This document shows, piece after piece, positions 1 to 9,900 of a stretch of DNA of 64,000 bases. Source of the stretch: Desulfobaccales bacterium (GTDB lineage Bacteria; Desulfobacterota; Desulfobaccia; Desulfobaccales; 0-14-0-80-60-11); NCBI GenBank assembly GCA_041648175.1, contig JBAZPO010000002.1, forward strand, positions 248,001 to 312,000, given 5' to 3'. Positions within the stretch are counted from its first letter, which is position 1. Each line of letters opens with the position of its first letter. Made by a program: the position numbers and the translations under genes. The notes under the pieces were generated by a model that did no database searches, was not told where the DNA came from, and worked only from the letters and a program-made list of their open reading frames with translations.

Positions 1-806
1 ATGGCCCCGGTAGTGGAACCCAGGCCCCCTACCACGATGATAATCAACAGATTGAAGGTGAAGAAGAAGGAAAAGAGCGACGGGGAGATGGTGGTGATGA
101 GGTGGGCCAAAAGCCCCCCGCCCACGCCGAAAAAAAAGGCGCTCAGGATATAAGCGCCTAACAGGTGGCGAAAGGTGTTGATGCCGGAGGCCTTGGCTGC
201 GGTCTCATCTTCCCGGATGGCCTGCATGGCCCGGCCGTAACTGGAGTTGACCAGGGCGACGACCACTGCCACCGCAGCCACCGCCACCCCCCAGGCCCAC
301 CAGAGATTGGTATAGGGATAGAGCCCTTTGAGACCCAGGGGGCCGTTGGTCAGCCCCTGAAGGTTGTTGGCCAGGGCTCGCACCACTTCGCCGAAGCCCA
401 GGGTGACGATGGCCAGGTAATCCCCCCGCACCCGGAAGACCGGAAAGCCGGTGATCAAGCCGAATATGGCGGCCACGAGCCCCCCGGCCAAGAGAGCCAG
501 GGGAAACGGCAAGGTCATTTGGCTGAGTGGCCAGTAAAGCGGGATGACCAGGAAGTTCAGGGTCTTTTCTGCCGGGGTCATGGTCAAAAGCGCGGCAGTG
601 TACGCTCCCAGGGTGATGAAGGCGTTGGGCCCCAGGTGCAGTTGGCCGCACACCCCGTTGATCAGGTTATAAGCCACCGCCAACGTGATGAAAATGGCGA
701 CGTTGTTTAACAGCCGCACCTGATACTCGTTGGCCCAATGGCTCATGGCTCCCAGGAGGAGGAATAACAGGACCAGGGCTCCCAGGTTGAGATACCGCGT
801 GCGAAT
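1..806 (-). CDS. livM: Branched-chain amino-acid ABC transporter permease LivM (partial, runs off window start)
   Basis: This is the N-terminal 268 codons of a LivM-type inner-membrane permease, which with LivH forms the channel of a high-affinity branched-chain amino-acid (or amide/urea) importer. The frame shows the family motifs YNLINGVCGQLHLG and GDYLAIVTLGFGEVVRAL and reaches GGLGSTTGA at the window edge. No ATG, GTG or TTG lies at the natural start. The best ribosome site (AAAGGAG) sits 6 nt before an ATT at 806-804, and the next ATG (746) would remove most of the first membrane helix. I therefore propose an ATT start. It lies downstream of livH on the same strand, separated by repeat-filled DNA. 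Confidence 0.85.
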   Translation of the reverse strand, partial: MRTRYLNLGALVLLFLLLGAMSHWANEYQVRLLNNVAIFITLAVAYNLINGVCGQLHLGPNAFITLGAYTAALLTMTPAEKTLNFLVIPLYWPLSQMTLPFPLALLAGGLVAAIFGLITGFPVFRVRGDYLAIVTLGFGEVVRALANNLQGLTNGPLGLKGLYPYTNLWWAWGVAVAAVAVVVALVNSSYGRAMQAIREDETAAKASGINTFRHLLGAYILSAFFFGVGGGLLAHLITTISPSLFSFFFTFNLLIIIVVGGLGSTTGA

Positions 807-888
807 GGCTAACTCCTTTGTAAGCAGTGGTCAGTGGCCAGTGGCCAGAAAAAACCTTGGGCAAACAGTGGGGTGGAGCGGCCCACCA

Positions 889-910
889 GCACAGGCTGGA
901 AAGCCTGTGC
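889..910. repeat. REP-like palindrome, copy A
   Basis: This is a perfect 9-bp inverted repeat, GCACAGGCT/AGCCTGTGC, around a GGAA loop. On the minus strand it is preceded by GTGG. It belongs to the family that flanks the RAYT transposase at 18520-19044, with other copies at 18462, 18542, 19050 and 54400. Confidence 0.8.
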
Positions 911-917
911 CACCAAT

Positions 918-937
918 GGCGGGCACAGAGGCCCGCC
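918..937. repeat. GC-rich intergenic palindrome (GGCGGGC/GCCCGCC)
   Basis: This is a 7-bp inverted repeat around ACAGAG, a few bases from REP copy A. A near-identical copy lies at 3013-3032. It is probably another dispersed intergenic repeat. The adjoining 827-848 and 985-1010 hold CAGTGGTCAGTGG-type repeats. Confidence 0.55.
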
Positions 938-1009
938 CCACCGTTCTTTGTATAGTTTGAGGTGGTCTCATAAAATGCAAGACTAACCACTGACAACTGA
1001 CCACTGCTT

Positions 1010-1906
1010 CTAAAGCTTTTCCTCATTCAAAGACTCTCCCAAGAGCCCGGTGGGCCGCACCAGCAGGAGCACGATGAGGAGGGTAAAGGCCACTGCGTCC
1101 CGGTAGCCCGCCCAGGCCGGGAAGCAGGCCACGATCATAACTTCCAGGAGGCCCAGGAGCAGCCCCCCCAAGACGGCGCCGGTGACGTTGCCGATGCCCC
1201 CCAGGACCGCGGCGATGAAGGCCTTCAACCCCGGCAGGATTCCCATGAAGGGGTTCACCTGGGGATATTTCATGGCCCACAGGAGTCCCCCGGCCCCCGC
1301 CAGGAGTGACCCGATGAGAAAGGTAAAGGCGATGATCCGGTTGACGTCGATGCCCATGAGGCTGACTGTCTCCAGGTCTCGGGCGATAGCCCGCATGGCC
1401 CGTCCCACCGCAGTCCGGTTGATGATGATGAAGAGCACCGCCAGGAGCCCTGCCGTAACCAGGGGGATAAGGAGGCTCAAGCGAGGGACAAACAGGCCGC
1501 CCCAAGAAAAAGCCCCGGCGAATACCGGTGGCACCGGAAAAGGTTTGGCCCGGCCCCCGGCAATGACCAGGGCCAGGTTCTCGAGCAGGAAGGAGGCGGC
1601 GATGGCGGAAATCAGCAGCGAAATGCGGGGAGCCCGGCGGAGTGGCCGGTAGGCGCCCCGTTCCAACAGCACCCCCATGAGGCCGGTGAGCCCGACGGCC
1701 AGAGCAAAGGCCACGGGCCAGGGCCAGGCAAAGAGCCCCACCCCCATGACGGCCAGGTAGGCCGCCACCATCAACAAGTCTCCATGGGCAAAATTGATCA
1801 GCCTGAGGATGCCGTAAACCAGGGTGTAGCCGATGGCGATGAGGGCATAGAGACTGCCCAGGGACAAGCCGTTGATGAGTTGCTGGAGGAAGGTGATGAG
1901 ATCCAC
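1010..1906 (-). CDS. livH: Branched-chain amino-acid ABC transporter permease LivH
   Basis: This 298-residue polytopic membrane protein has the LivH signatures NGLSLGSLYALIAIGYTLVYG at the N terminus, LINFAHGDLLM near residue 40, and the C-terminal RPTGLLGE. It pairs with LivM, encoded next on the same strand, to form the transmembrane pore for branched-chain amino acids. The ATP-binding and periplasmic subunits are not in the window and may lie beyond its left end. Translation starts at GTG (1906). The family length of about 290-300 residues matches. Confidence 0.93.
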   Translation of the reverse strand: MDLITFLQQLINGLSLGSLYALIAIGYTLVYGILRLINFAHGDLLMVAAYLAVMGVGLFAWPWPVAFALAVGLTGLMGVLLERGAYRPLRRAPRISLLISAIAASFLLENLALVIAGGRAKPFPVPPVFAGAFSWGGLFVPRLSLLIPLVTAGLLAVLFIIINRTAVGRAMRAIARDLETVSLMGIDVNRIIAFTFLIGSLLAGAGGLLWAMKYPQVNPFMGILPGLKAFIAAVLGGIGNVTGAVLGGLLLGLLEVMIVACFPAWAGYRDAVAFTLLIVLLLVRPTGLLGESLNEEKL

Positions 1907-1990
1907 GGGGGTATTATACTATACATAGCCGGTTCAGGCGGGAAAAGGCCGAAGCCCAGCTAAGGTTAGATCAGGGGCAGCAAGGAAGCC

Positions 1991-2290
1991 TCATATATCA
2001 TATTCATAGCCTTCGGCGATGATGGACCGGGAGGAACTGGCCCGCTGCCGGAGGGGGATCAGGGCCTGATACTCGGGGCTGGTGAGAAAATCCTGCACCA
2101 GGTCCATGGTTTCGAATTGCACCAGGACCAGCCTTTCGGGACGCCAGTTGCCCGACACGGGAAACACCTCCCGGCCCCGTATCAGGTAGCGCCCGCCGTA
2201 GCGTTCCACCAAGGGGAGAACCTGCGCCGTATATTCGGCGTACAATTCATGGTCCAGGACGTTAATTTCAATGAGGAGATAAACGGGCAT
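1991..2290 (-). CDS. DUF1330 family protein
   Basis: This 99-residue protein matches the pattern of DUF1330, small ferredoxin-fold (dimeric alpha/beta barrel) proteins. It begins MPVYLLIEINVLD, has a central GGRYLIRG, and the block RLVLVQFETMDLVQDF followed by SPEYQALIPLRQ. No enzymatic role is established for the family. It starts 10 bp after the stop of the proteasome-like gene on the same strand, so the two are likely co-transcribed. Confidence 0.8.
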   Translation of the reverse strand: MPVYLLIEINVLDHELYAEYTAQVLPLVERYGGRYLIRGREVFPVSGNWRPERLVLVQFETMDLVQDFLTSPEYQALIPLRQRASSSRSIIAEGYEYDI

Positions 2291-2300
2291 CTTATTGACC

Positions 2301-2927
2301 TCACAGCCTTATGGGTTGATAGCCCCGGGAGGTGATGATGGCGAAGCGGAAGGGCGGCCCCACCTCGTCTTTGACCGCGGCCATGTTTTCCAAAAAGTCC
2401 CGGCTCAGATGCAGGATATCCTCCAGGTCGGCGCCCTGGCTCAGGGCCTTAAACAGGCGCATCTCCATTCCCAGGTTTCGAGGCATGACCACCGCGTTGC
2501 CTATCTGAATGTTTTTTAAAGGAAGTTCATTATCTTCGCTGCCCAACAGGAACATCTCGAAGTGAGGCGGGGGGCTGTCGGGACTATAGCCGGCCAGGAT
2601 AAAGTAAATGCGGCGAAAGCCCTCGGCCTCCGGCCCATGCTCATCCAGATGGCGCTCGTAACCTCGGGAAAGGAAGGGCAGGGCGAACTCCACCAACTCC
2701 TCAAACGCCAAGGAGCCGGGATGGCGGGCGATCTGCCGGCGTAAAGCCATGGACAGGGGCACGCTGACGCCGGCGCCGCTGCTTAAGATGGCAGAACGGC
2801 CATCAAGCGCGAAGAGCTTGTTGACGGTGAAGATCTCCGGCTGCCCATTGGTATCGAACCGGGTGGCCCGGCTGTCCGTGGCCAACACAATGCCGTGCTC
2901 GTTCAATCCCGCCAGGGTCTGGGTCAT
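2301..2927 (-). CDS. Proteasome-like Ntn hydrolase
   Basis: This 208-residue protein looks like a proteasome beta-type N-terminal-nucleophile hydrolase. Removal of Met would expose Thr1 (MTQTLAGL). Asp17 falls in GIVLATDSRAT, exactly where the catalytic Asp17 of proteasome beta subunits lies. A Lys at 36 (VNKLFAL) is a candidate for Lys33 after a short insertion, and ILSSGAGV resembles the beta-subunit SGxxAD region. It is neither clear HslV (no HslU nearby) nor clear Anbu. Substrate and oligomeric state are unknown. It lies just upstream of the DUF1330 gene in a likely two-gene operon. Confidence 0.65.
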   Translation of the reverse strand: MTQTLAGLNEHGIVLATDSRATRFDTNGQPEIFTVNKLFALDGRSAILSSGAGVSVPLSMALRRQIARHPGSLAFEELVEFALPFLSRGYERHLDEHGPEAEGFRRIYFILAGYSPDSPPPHFEMFLLGSEDNELPLKNIQIGNAVVMPRNLGMEMRLFKALSQGADLEDILHLSRDFLENMAAVKDEVGPPFRFAIITSRGYQPIRL

Positions 2928-2939
2928 GGGCTTTACTTA

Positions 2940-2999
2940 CCCCTCACCCTAACCCTGTCCCACAAGGGGAGAGGGAATAATAAGGAAAGGACTTTTGGC
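2940..2999. repeat. Dispersed intergenic repeat (CCCTCACCC type), copy 1
   Basis: This repeat of about 60 bp carries an imperfect inverted repeat (CCCTCACCCT...AGGGGAGAGGG) and ends in AAGGAAAG-ACTTTTGGC. A near-identical copy lies at 6793-6852. Both lie in gaps between convergent-free minus-strand genes, consistent with a mobile or structural intergenic element. Confidence 0.7.
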
Positions 3000-3012
3000 C
3001 ATGGCTACATGT

Positions 3013-3032
3013 GGCGGGCACGGAGGCCCGCC
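3013..3032. repeat. GC-rich intergenic palindrome, second copy
   Basis: GGCGGGC and GCCCGCC flank ACGGA. It differs by one base from the copy at 918-937, and a GTGG tetranucleotide precedes it. Confidence 0.5.
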
Positions 3033-3088
3033 CCACCGGAGCGGAGGGTCACCCCACCCTATGAATCCCCTTGGGCAAGAGAGGAACC

Positions 3089-4423
3089 TCAAGTTTCTTC
3101 CTTTTTGGTCACTTCTGGCAGGGGCGCTCCCTCGGGATTATAAAAGATCCGTATCCTGGCCGGCGGCAGGTTGAATTCCAAATGAGAACGCAATTTAAGT
3201 GGAATGGTATCGGGGGTCAGGTCTTTCCAGGCCCGAACCGGCTTTCCCAAAAGTTTGGTCAGGTCAGGGATGGCTACCGTCTGAGGTTCGGCTGTGGCAT
3301 TGATCACCGCCAGAACTCGGCCTTTGCGGCTTTCCCGGGATTTGAGCAGGAGCGCCACCGGCTCTTCCTCCGGATTGACCCGGGCCTGAGGTCCTTCCTC
3401 CAGAAGCACCGGGCAAGCCTTCTTCATCCGGTTCACCCCCTTAATAAAGGATGTCAGGTCGTAGGTGGGGGTTTCCCAGTCCTGAGGGCAGGTTTCAACC
3501 ACATTAAGGCGCTTCTTGAACCCATATTCATAGCCGATGGGCATCATCAATCCGGTAGAGAAGTAGGCCGCGAAGAGGTAGCGTTGCCGGGCTATTTCCG
3601 GGGCGCCGCCGCTTTCTGCGGCCAGCCGTTCGGTGTCGTGGGACTCCGGGAAGCTGACCGAGGGGGCCAGGTGACGGAAGGTGTTGTACTGTTCCAGGCA
3701 CCAGGGCTCTTTATAATCCCACCACTTGGAGCTGTTATAGAGAAAATCGAACCCCGAGGAAGAGAGCTGGGAGCACTCTTCCAGACGGCACCCCAAGGTC
3801 TCGGCGAAAAATTGGGCTTGGGGTTCCAGGTTCTTGGCCTCGCCAATGAGGCGGCCCCAGAAGTCGCCGGGGATTTTATACGCGGCATCGGCCCTAAACC
3901 CCATGAAGCCCAGGCGCAGGTATTTGGCCACGACGGCGTCGAAGAAGTGCAGCAAGCCTTCGGGGTCGGGAGGCGGCCAGTACTCCAACTCGGCCAGGTC
4001 GCCCCACACTGTGACCTTAGTGGCATCCGCAGGGTCGATGGCGCCTGGGTGCTTGATCTTGCCTTTTTTGTCTTTGGCGTACCACTCGGGATGCTCCGTC
4101 ACCAGGGGCGAGTCGATGGCGGTATGGTTGATCACCAGGTCCATCATCACCTTGAGGCCCCGGCCCTGGGCCGCCTTGAGAAAATGTACCAGGGCCGCTT
4201 CCGGGTCCTGGCCGGATTCGGGAAAAAAGCGGGGATTAAGGCCAAAATAATCTTTAATGGCATAGAGGCTGCCGGACAGGCCCGGGGTGTTGATGGGGTT
4301 GAGAAAGATCCAGGTAAAGCCCAGGCCCGCGATGCGGTCCAGGTGCTCCTCCCACTGGGGGATGGTCCCGGCCAGGGGCGGAAAGAGATTGTAGAGTAGA
4401 GCTGGTTCGGCCGTTTCAGGCAT
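3089..4423 (-). CDS. GH13-family alpha-glucan enzyme (alpha-amylase/GlgE-like)
   Basis: This 444-residue (beta/alpha)8 glycoside hydrolase has the GH13 regions: I, MMDLVINH (residues 93-100); II, GFRADAAY with nucleophile Asp179; III, FFAETLG with acid/base Glu208; and IV, PESHDTER with Asp263. The start YNLFPPLAGT and the early IFLNPINTPG recall the maltosyltransferase GlgE, but the protein is shorter and lacks a long N-terminal domain, so I cannot assign hydrolase versus transferase. No signal peptide is seen, so it is likely cytoplasmic. It lies just after malQ on the same strand, pointing to glycogen or maltodextrin turnover. The start follows GAGGTG. Confidence 0.8.
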   Translation of the reverse strand: MPETAEPALLYNLFPPLAGTIPQWEEHLDRIAGLGFTWIFLNPINTPGLSGSLYAIKDYFGLNPRFFPESGQDPEAALVHFLKAAQGRGLKVMMDLVINHTAIDSPLVTEHPEWYAKDKKGKIKHPGAIDPADATKVTVWGDLAELEYWPPPDPEGLLHFFDAVVAKYLRLGFMGFRADAAYKIPGDFWGRLIGEAKNLEPQAQFFAETLGCRLEECSQLSSSGFDFLYNSSKWWDYKEPWCLEQYNTFRHLAPSVSFPESHDTERLAAESGGAPEIARQRYLFAAYFSTGLMMPIGYEYGFKKRLNVVETCPQDWETPTYDLTSFIKGVNRMKKACPVLLEEGPQARVNPEEEPVALLLKSRESRKGRVLAVINATAEPQTVAIPDLTKLLGKPVRAWKDLTPDTIPLKLRSHLEFNLPPARIRIFYNPEGAPLPEVTKKEET

Positions 4424-4443
4424 CTATCACCTCTTAGTAAATG

Positions 4444-4470
4444 CAGTGATCAGTGGTCAGTGGTCAGTAT
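4444..4470. repeat. Intergenic GATCAGTGGTCAGTGGTCAGT repeat
   Basis: Iterated CAGTGGT units occupy the gap between the GH13 gene and malQ. The same motif or its complement recurs at about 827-848, 985-1010, 37722-37742 and 40825-40950, always between genes. Confidence 0.6.
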
Positions 4471-4500
4471 AAGCAGGAGCAAACTACTGACCGTTTACAA

Positions 4501-6774
4501 CTATTTTTCCCGCCCCCGGGCCTCATTCAGGCGGGCCGCGATCCGGGCGGGTTCCGGGTCTTGAATCATTTGGTCCAGGGTCAAAGGCAGCTTGAGCCGC
4601 CAGTTGGGGTGCTCTTGGGTGGTGCCGGGGAGATTTTGCTGTTCGATCACCCCGAAAATATCCTCCAGGCGGACTTCAACGAGGGCGGCCTGGCTCTGGG
4701 CCAGATACGTGAGCACGGCCTCTCGCAGGTCAACGGTGCTGGAATTCAGCACCGCATTCTCCGGCAGCAGTCCCCGGTCCCGCAAGGCCGCCTGCAGGAG
4801 AAGACGGTCCTCCTCCCTGGCGGCGGCATCGGCCTCCGCCAGATGGCCAGCGGGGTAAAGGTTCAGCCTGCGCTTGAGTGCCAAGTCACCCCCCTGCCAG
4901 AATCCCTCCAGGGTGGGCAGGTCATGGGTGGTCACCGCGGCCATGGTCCGGGGCGGGTACGCTTCCGGGGGGAGAAAGTGGCGATCCCCGTCCCGTTCAA
5001 AATAAAAGACGCGGTAGGAAAAGACGCCGCAGTTGTTCAGGTCCCGGCGGATGCGGGGCGGCACAGTGCCCAAATCTTCCCCGATGATCAGGGCGCGCCG
5101 GCGCACACTTTCCAGGGCCAGGATGGCCAGGAGTTCGCGTCGCGGGTAGCGGACGTAAGCCCCCTGGTCTGCTTCGGCGCCCCGGGGAATCCACAGCAGG
5201 CGGAATAATCCCATGGCGTGGTCCATCCGGAGCATACCGCCTGGAGGAATGTTGGCCTGGAGGGTGTCGATGAACAACTGGTAACCTGAGGCCCGCAGGC
5301 GTTCCGGGATCAGAGGCGGCAGGCCCCAGTTCTGCCCCTTGGGGTTGAAGGCGTCCGAGGGCGCGCCTATCGCAGCGCCCAGGGCGAAAAGGTCTTGATG
5401 TGCCCAGGTGTCGAAGCCCCCGGGTCCCGCTCCCAGGGCCAGGTCTTCGTAAAGGGTGAAGGTCAACCCCTGCTCCTGGGCGGCCTGGCACACCTGGCCA
5501 AGTTGGGTTTCGGCCAGCCACTGTCCGTACTGGGAAAGCCCGACTTCCTGGGGGTGTTTCCGGGCGAACTTGGCCACAGCATGGTTGTCGGGGTCCTGAT
5601 ATGGTTCGGGCCAGCGCCTCCAGTCGCCTTCGTGGAATTTTTCCGCCAGGGCGCTGAACCGACCGAATCTGGCCAGAGGCTCTCCTTTGGCGGCCAAAAA
5701 CCCGGCGAACTCCTGCCCCCGGGTCGTCTTGGGATTTTCCGGGTCGCCGTGCATCCGGCAGAAGGTCTGATACAACAGTTTCAGTATCTTGCCCTTCAAG
5801 CGGCGGATTTCCTTGTAGGGCACCAATGGAGCTTCGGCCAGTCGGGTTTTGCCGGCTTGAAATTCCGGGCTGGCCAGGAGTTCCTGGGCCTTCCGGCAGT
5901 CTGAACTCTCGGGCACCATTTCCAGGTTGAGGTAGAGGATATTGAGAAAGACGCGGCTCGTGGGAGAATACGGACTGGGATCGACGTTATCCTGGATGCT
6001 CGCCGCATGAAGGGGGTTGACCCCCACAAACGCCGCGCCCAAGTCCCCGGCCCAGCGCATGATGGCGCTTAAGTCGGCAAAATCCCCCATACCCCAGTTA
6101 CCACGGCTCCGCAAGGCATAGAGCGGCAGATTGAGGCCCCAATACCGGTAGCCTTTATCCAGCCAATCCGGGGCGTAAGCCTGAGAGGGCGCCGCGATCA
6201 ACCTGGTCCACCCGGTTTCTTCCCGGCCGCCGCTTCGCACCTTCAGGGTCAGGTCGTAGTATCCCAATTCCAGGCTGGCTGGGAGGGGCAAATCCAAAGC
6301 GAATCTGAACCCCTCTGGAACCTTATGACTCTCGTTAGGTCCGTCAGGGGTAAGGCGCTTCTCCCAATGGTAGCGTTCGCCGGTTTCGCTGACCAGTTCT
6401 CCCTGAATATCCACTGTGGCCGGGGGCTCAGGTGAGGGGGACCAGACTCGCAGAATCGCCCCGGAAGTCGATGGCGCCGGGGCAACGAGCTGCACCGGCT
6501 CAACCAATGAGCCCCAGGGACCCAAGCGCCGCCGGGCGATTTCCTGATCCAGGCTTTCCGGGTCCTCCCACGGCACGCCCATGGTGGTCAAGAGAGCCTG
6601 GTAGGTGGCCTGGGAAGTGCGGTGACGGCTGCCAAAATTATCCCAGTACTGGGGGGTAATGCCGCACATGCAGCCCAGGGCCGCAATTTTTTTGGCGATG
6701 TCCTTACCGGCCATAATCAGACCAGCGCCCACGTGGCATATCCTATTGATGAAAAAAATTATACTCATTGCCAA
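4501..6774 (-). CDS. malQ: 4-alpha-glucanotransferase (amylomaltase, GH77)
   Basis: This enzyme transfers alpha-1,4-glucan segments between maltodextrins in the cytoplasm. The open frame is 757 codons. Numbered from its first Met, the catalytic residues are Asp518 (RMDHAMGLFRL), Glu566 (IGEDLGTVPPR) and Asp618 (TTHDLPTLEG). An N-terminal domain of about 200 residues precedes the catalytic barrel (GLNLPLYALRS, GMGDFADL), as in enterobacterial-type MalQ. The true start may be the Met at codon 21 (MAGKDIAKK), because the first 20 residues look unlike the family and no strong ribosome site precedes either. It is followed by the GH13 gene on the same strand. Confidence 0.93.
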   Translation of the reverse strand: MAMSIIFFINRICHVGAGLIMAGKDIAKKIAALGCMCGITPQYWDNFGSRHRTSQATYQALLTTMGVPWEDPESLDQEIARRRLGPWGSLVEPVQLVAPAPSTSGAILRVWSPSPEPPATVDIQGELVSETGERYHWEKRLTPDGPNESHKVPEGFRFALDLPLPASLELGYYDLTLKVRSGGREETGWTRLIAAPSQAYAPDWLDKGYRYWGLNLPLYALRSRGNWGMGDFADLSAIMRWAGDLGAAFVGVNPLHAASIQDNVDPSPYSPTSRVFLNILYLNLEMVPESSDCRKAQELLASPEFQAGKTRLAEAPLVPYKEIRRLKGKILKLLYQTFCRMHGDPENPKTTRGQEFAGFLAAKGEPLARFGRFSALAEKFHEGDWRRWPEPYQDPDNHAVAKFARKHPQEVGLSQYGQWLAETQLGQVCQAAQEQGLTFTLYEDLALGAGPGGFDTWAHQDLFALGAAIGAPSDAFNPKGQNWGLPPLIPERLRASGYQLFIDTLQANIPPGGMLRMDHAMGLFRLLWIPRGAEADQGAYVRYPRRELLAILALESVRRRALIIGEDLGTVPPRIRRDLNNCGVFSYRVFYFERDGDRHFLPPEAYPPRTMAAVTTHDLPTLEGFWQGGDLALKRRLNLYPAGHLAEADAAAREEDRLLLQAALRDRGLLPENAVLNSSTVDLREAVLTYLAQSQAALVEVRLEDIFGVIEQQNLPGTTQEHPNWRLKLPLTLDQMIQDPEPARIAARLNEARGREK

Positions 6775-6792
6775 AAAGTTTTTTCTTATTCA

Positions 6793-6852
6793 CCCCTCAC
6801 CCTAACCCTCTCCCGCAAGGGGAGAGGGGAATAAAAGGAAAGAACTTTTGGC
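6793..6852. repeat. Dispersed intergenic repeat (CCCTCACCC type), copy 2
   Basis: This is a near-identical copy of the repeat at 2940-2999, located in the gap between malQ and the YhaN-like gene. The rest of this gap (6853-6991) shows no gene. Confidence 0.7.
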
Positions 6853-6991
6853 AAGCGCTATAGGAGGAAAAAGAGATGGCCGCTTAAAGTTTTTTTATTT
6901 TAATGCTTCGTTCAGACCTGCGCCAGGGTCTTTTGCATTTTCGGCGGCCATTTTGGGGGGAAAACTTGCCATGAGCAGTTTCCGGAAGCTA

Positions 6992-9900
6992 TTACGGCGA
7001 GGGCAAGGCGACGGCAGGCCCGGCAGAGACCTGGTTGATCATCCCGTCGGTAATGGCAAAGGCCGCCACCAGGGTTTTTTGATAACCGGGGTCGCGGCGT
7101 ACGGACTCGAGGATATCGAGAAATTCCGGGTGGCAGGAGAAAAGCAGCACTTGTTGCTCACGGGCGAAATCGAGGATGACCCGGGCCGCGTTCGCCCGGC
7201 GGCTGGGGTCGAACTTAACCAGGACATCATCTAAGATGACCGGCAGGGGCTCGGATAAGCGGCCGAACTCCCGGGCCAGCCCCAGGCGGATGGCCAGATA
7301 GACCTGGTCCGCCAACCCGGCGCTCCAGGTCACTTCATCTTTCCGGGCCAGCGTCCGGTCTTCCAGGTGAACCCCATCTTCACCCACCGCGGCCAGGATG
7401 CGGTAGCGGCCATGGGCCATGGTGTTCAGAAACCGGCCCGCTTCCTGAATTACGAGAGGTTGCCGCTCCCGTTCATATACGCCCCGGGCCTTTTCCAGGA
7501 GATAGCGGCAGACCGCCAGGGTGGCCCAACGCCGGGTAGCCTCGGCCAGTTGGGCCTGCACCGTGCGCTGCTGCAGGAGTAAATCGCCCAACTGCCGGTC
7601 CTGCTCCATCGATTCCAATCTGCCTTTCAAGTTCCCGATTTCCTGGTCAGCCTGGGAAATCGCCTGTTCCAGCTCTTGTAAGTGACCGTTCAGGCGCACT
7701 TTATCCGTTTCCAGTTCTATGGGGTCGGTGCGGCTGAGTTCCTCTTCCAAGGCCACCTGGGCTTCCCGGGTGCCGGCCATGCGGCGCAGGGCATTTTCTT
7801 CGTTCTCCATCTGCTGGAACCAATTCTGCCATTTTTGGTAGGCCGCGCCCCGCCGCCGGAAGTCCTCTGTGTCAATGGCCTCAGCCTGGCGGAGCAAGTC
7901 GTCCCGTTCCCGTTCCAGCTCTTGGCCCTGGCTGGTTAAATTATTGAGGTCCCGGGCTGTGGCGACCTTTTGGGCGGTGAGCTCGCGTTGCTGCTGGCCA
8001 GCCGCCAGGACCGTGCTTAAGGCTCGGCGCAGGGCATCCAGGTCTGCCACTCCGGGCTCAGTCTCATGAGGCTTTTTGCCACAAGCCGTCAGAACCTGGC
8101 CGATTCTCCCTCTAGCCGAGTTCAGATATGCGGATAAAAGCTGCAAACGACGGTGGTGGCCATCCAGTACCCTGGCTGCACTCCGGGCATTTTCCACTGC
8201 CTGAAGCACCGCCTCGAACCCGGCGGGGTGCACTGTTTCCGTGAAGCCCCGTTGCGCTAGCCACCCGGACCATTCCTCCTTTCGCCGGACCAGCTCAAGG
8301 GCCGCCGCCTCGATTTCCGTCTGGGCCAACTCCTGCCGCGCCCGGGCCTGAGCCAACTGGTCCGCGGCCTGACGTTCAGCCTGGACTCGAGCCTGCCAAT
8401 CCCTGAGGTGGGCCGCGGCCTGTTCCAATTCCCCGGCAATTTCCTCCAAAAGCATGGCATCACCCGGTGGCTCCCGGTCCATGACCTGGGCCGCCAGGGT
8501 GATCTCGGTATCCGCCGCCTCAATCTGCCTCTTCAAGTCGGCGATGGCCTCCAGGATGCCGGTCCGGGTCTCTTCCACCTGCTGCAACTCTTGCCCCAAC
8601 ACGGTACGGCGACGGGTCTCCACCCGGGTCTGCCAATGGTGGAGCCAAAAAAATAACCCCGCCAGCGCCAGCCCGACGCCGGGGATGATGCCCCCGAGGA
8701 GATAAGCCTGCCGATAAATGAACCAGCCCCCCAGGCCCAGGCCCACCACCAGCCAGGGCAGGCTAAGCCACCAGGGCAGGGTGGCCGTAGGGATCGTCAG
8801 TTGGCTTTCAAGCGCCGCGGCCCGAGCCTCAGCCTCATCGCTGGCGCTCTCTTTTGACCGGAGTTTCTCCGCCAGCACGTCGCGTTGGTGCAACCAGGCC
8901 CGCATCTGCCGCAGCGTCTCCTGATGCCGCGCCAGTTCCTGATTATCGGGAAGGGGCGGGGGCGGGAGGTCTCGTAAGTGCTTGTGTGCCGCTTCGGCCT
9001 GTTGATGCGCCTCGGTAACGGCTGTGGTCATGGACCGCTCTTCGGCCCTGGCGGCTTCTAACCGGCGTTCCGCGGCGTCCAGGTAGCGCCCGAACTCGGC
9101 CACCCGTTGGCGCACCTGCACCGAGGTATCCACGGCAGCGAGGCGTGCGGCATCCCAGTCCGGTCCCAAGGCCTGCAGTTTTCGTAGGAACTCGGCTTGG
9201 GCCTGGTCCAGGTCACTTTTGACGATGGGGTAGTTGTCCAAATCCGTTGCCAACTTCTCCCGCTCGCTGGCCAAAGACTCGATAGCTTCTTGTTGGGTCA
9301 GGACCGCTTCATCCAGGGTAAGCTGATTAAGAAGACCAGCGAGTTGCTGAACTTCCCTAACTTTTAGCTTCTGCTGCTGGCGATTTGTGTTCAAATCTTT
9401 CAGGACACTTTCCAGGCGAGCTTCGCCGTTTACCGGAAAATTCCGGGCAAACTCCACCTCGCCGGCCTTTTCCCGGGCCAGGTTTCGATTCGCCCAGGGG
9501 ACCCGAGCCTGTTCCAGCCGCTCCAGCCGCCCCAATTGGCGGCGGAGTTGTTCGGCCTCCCGGCGATTGGTATCGACCAGGGCCTCAAGCTGTTCCCGTT
9601 GCCGCTGCCCTTCGGCATAGGCCGCGGCCTGGCCCTGGAGCTCCTTGATTTCGGCCTCGATCTCCCGGAATCGCTTCGTCAGCAGGTTGATCTGTTTCTG
9701 CCCCCGTTGGGCCAGGAGGGCGGCCAGTTCTTTATCAAGATTCTTCAAAACCTCGGGCACCGAGGCGCTCCCCAGGCCCGCGCCCGCGGCAAAGAGGCGG
9801 CCCCGCACGCCTTCCTGGGAGAGGACCCCCAACCCCTGGAGTTCGTCCAGCCCTACGGCAAAGACATGCTTAAAGGTCTCCCGGTCCAGCCCGCCCAAAA

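Noticed and set aside
3071..4399. Plus-strand open frame (442 codons) opposite the GH13 gene
   Set aside because: All four GH13 motifs are on the minus strand; the plus frame is a mirror artefact.
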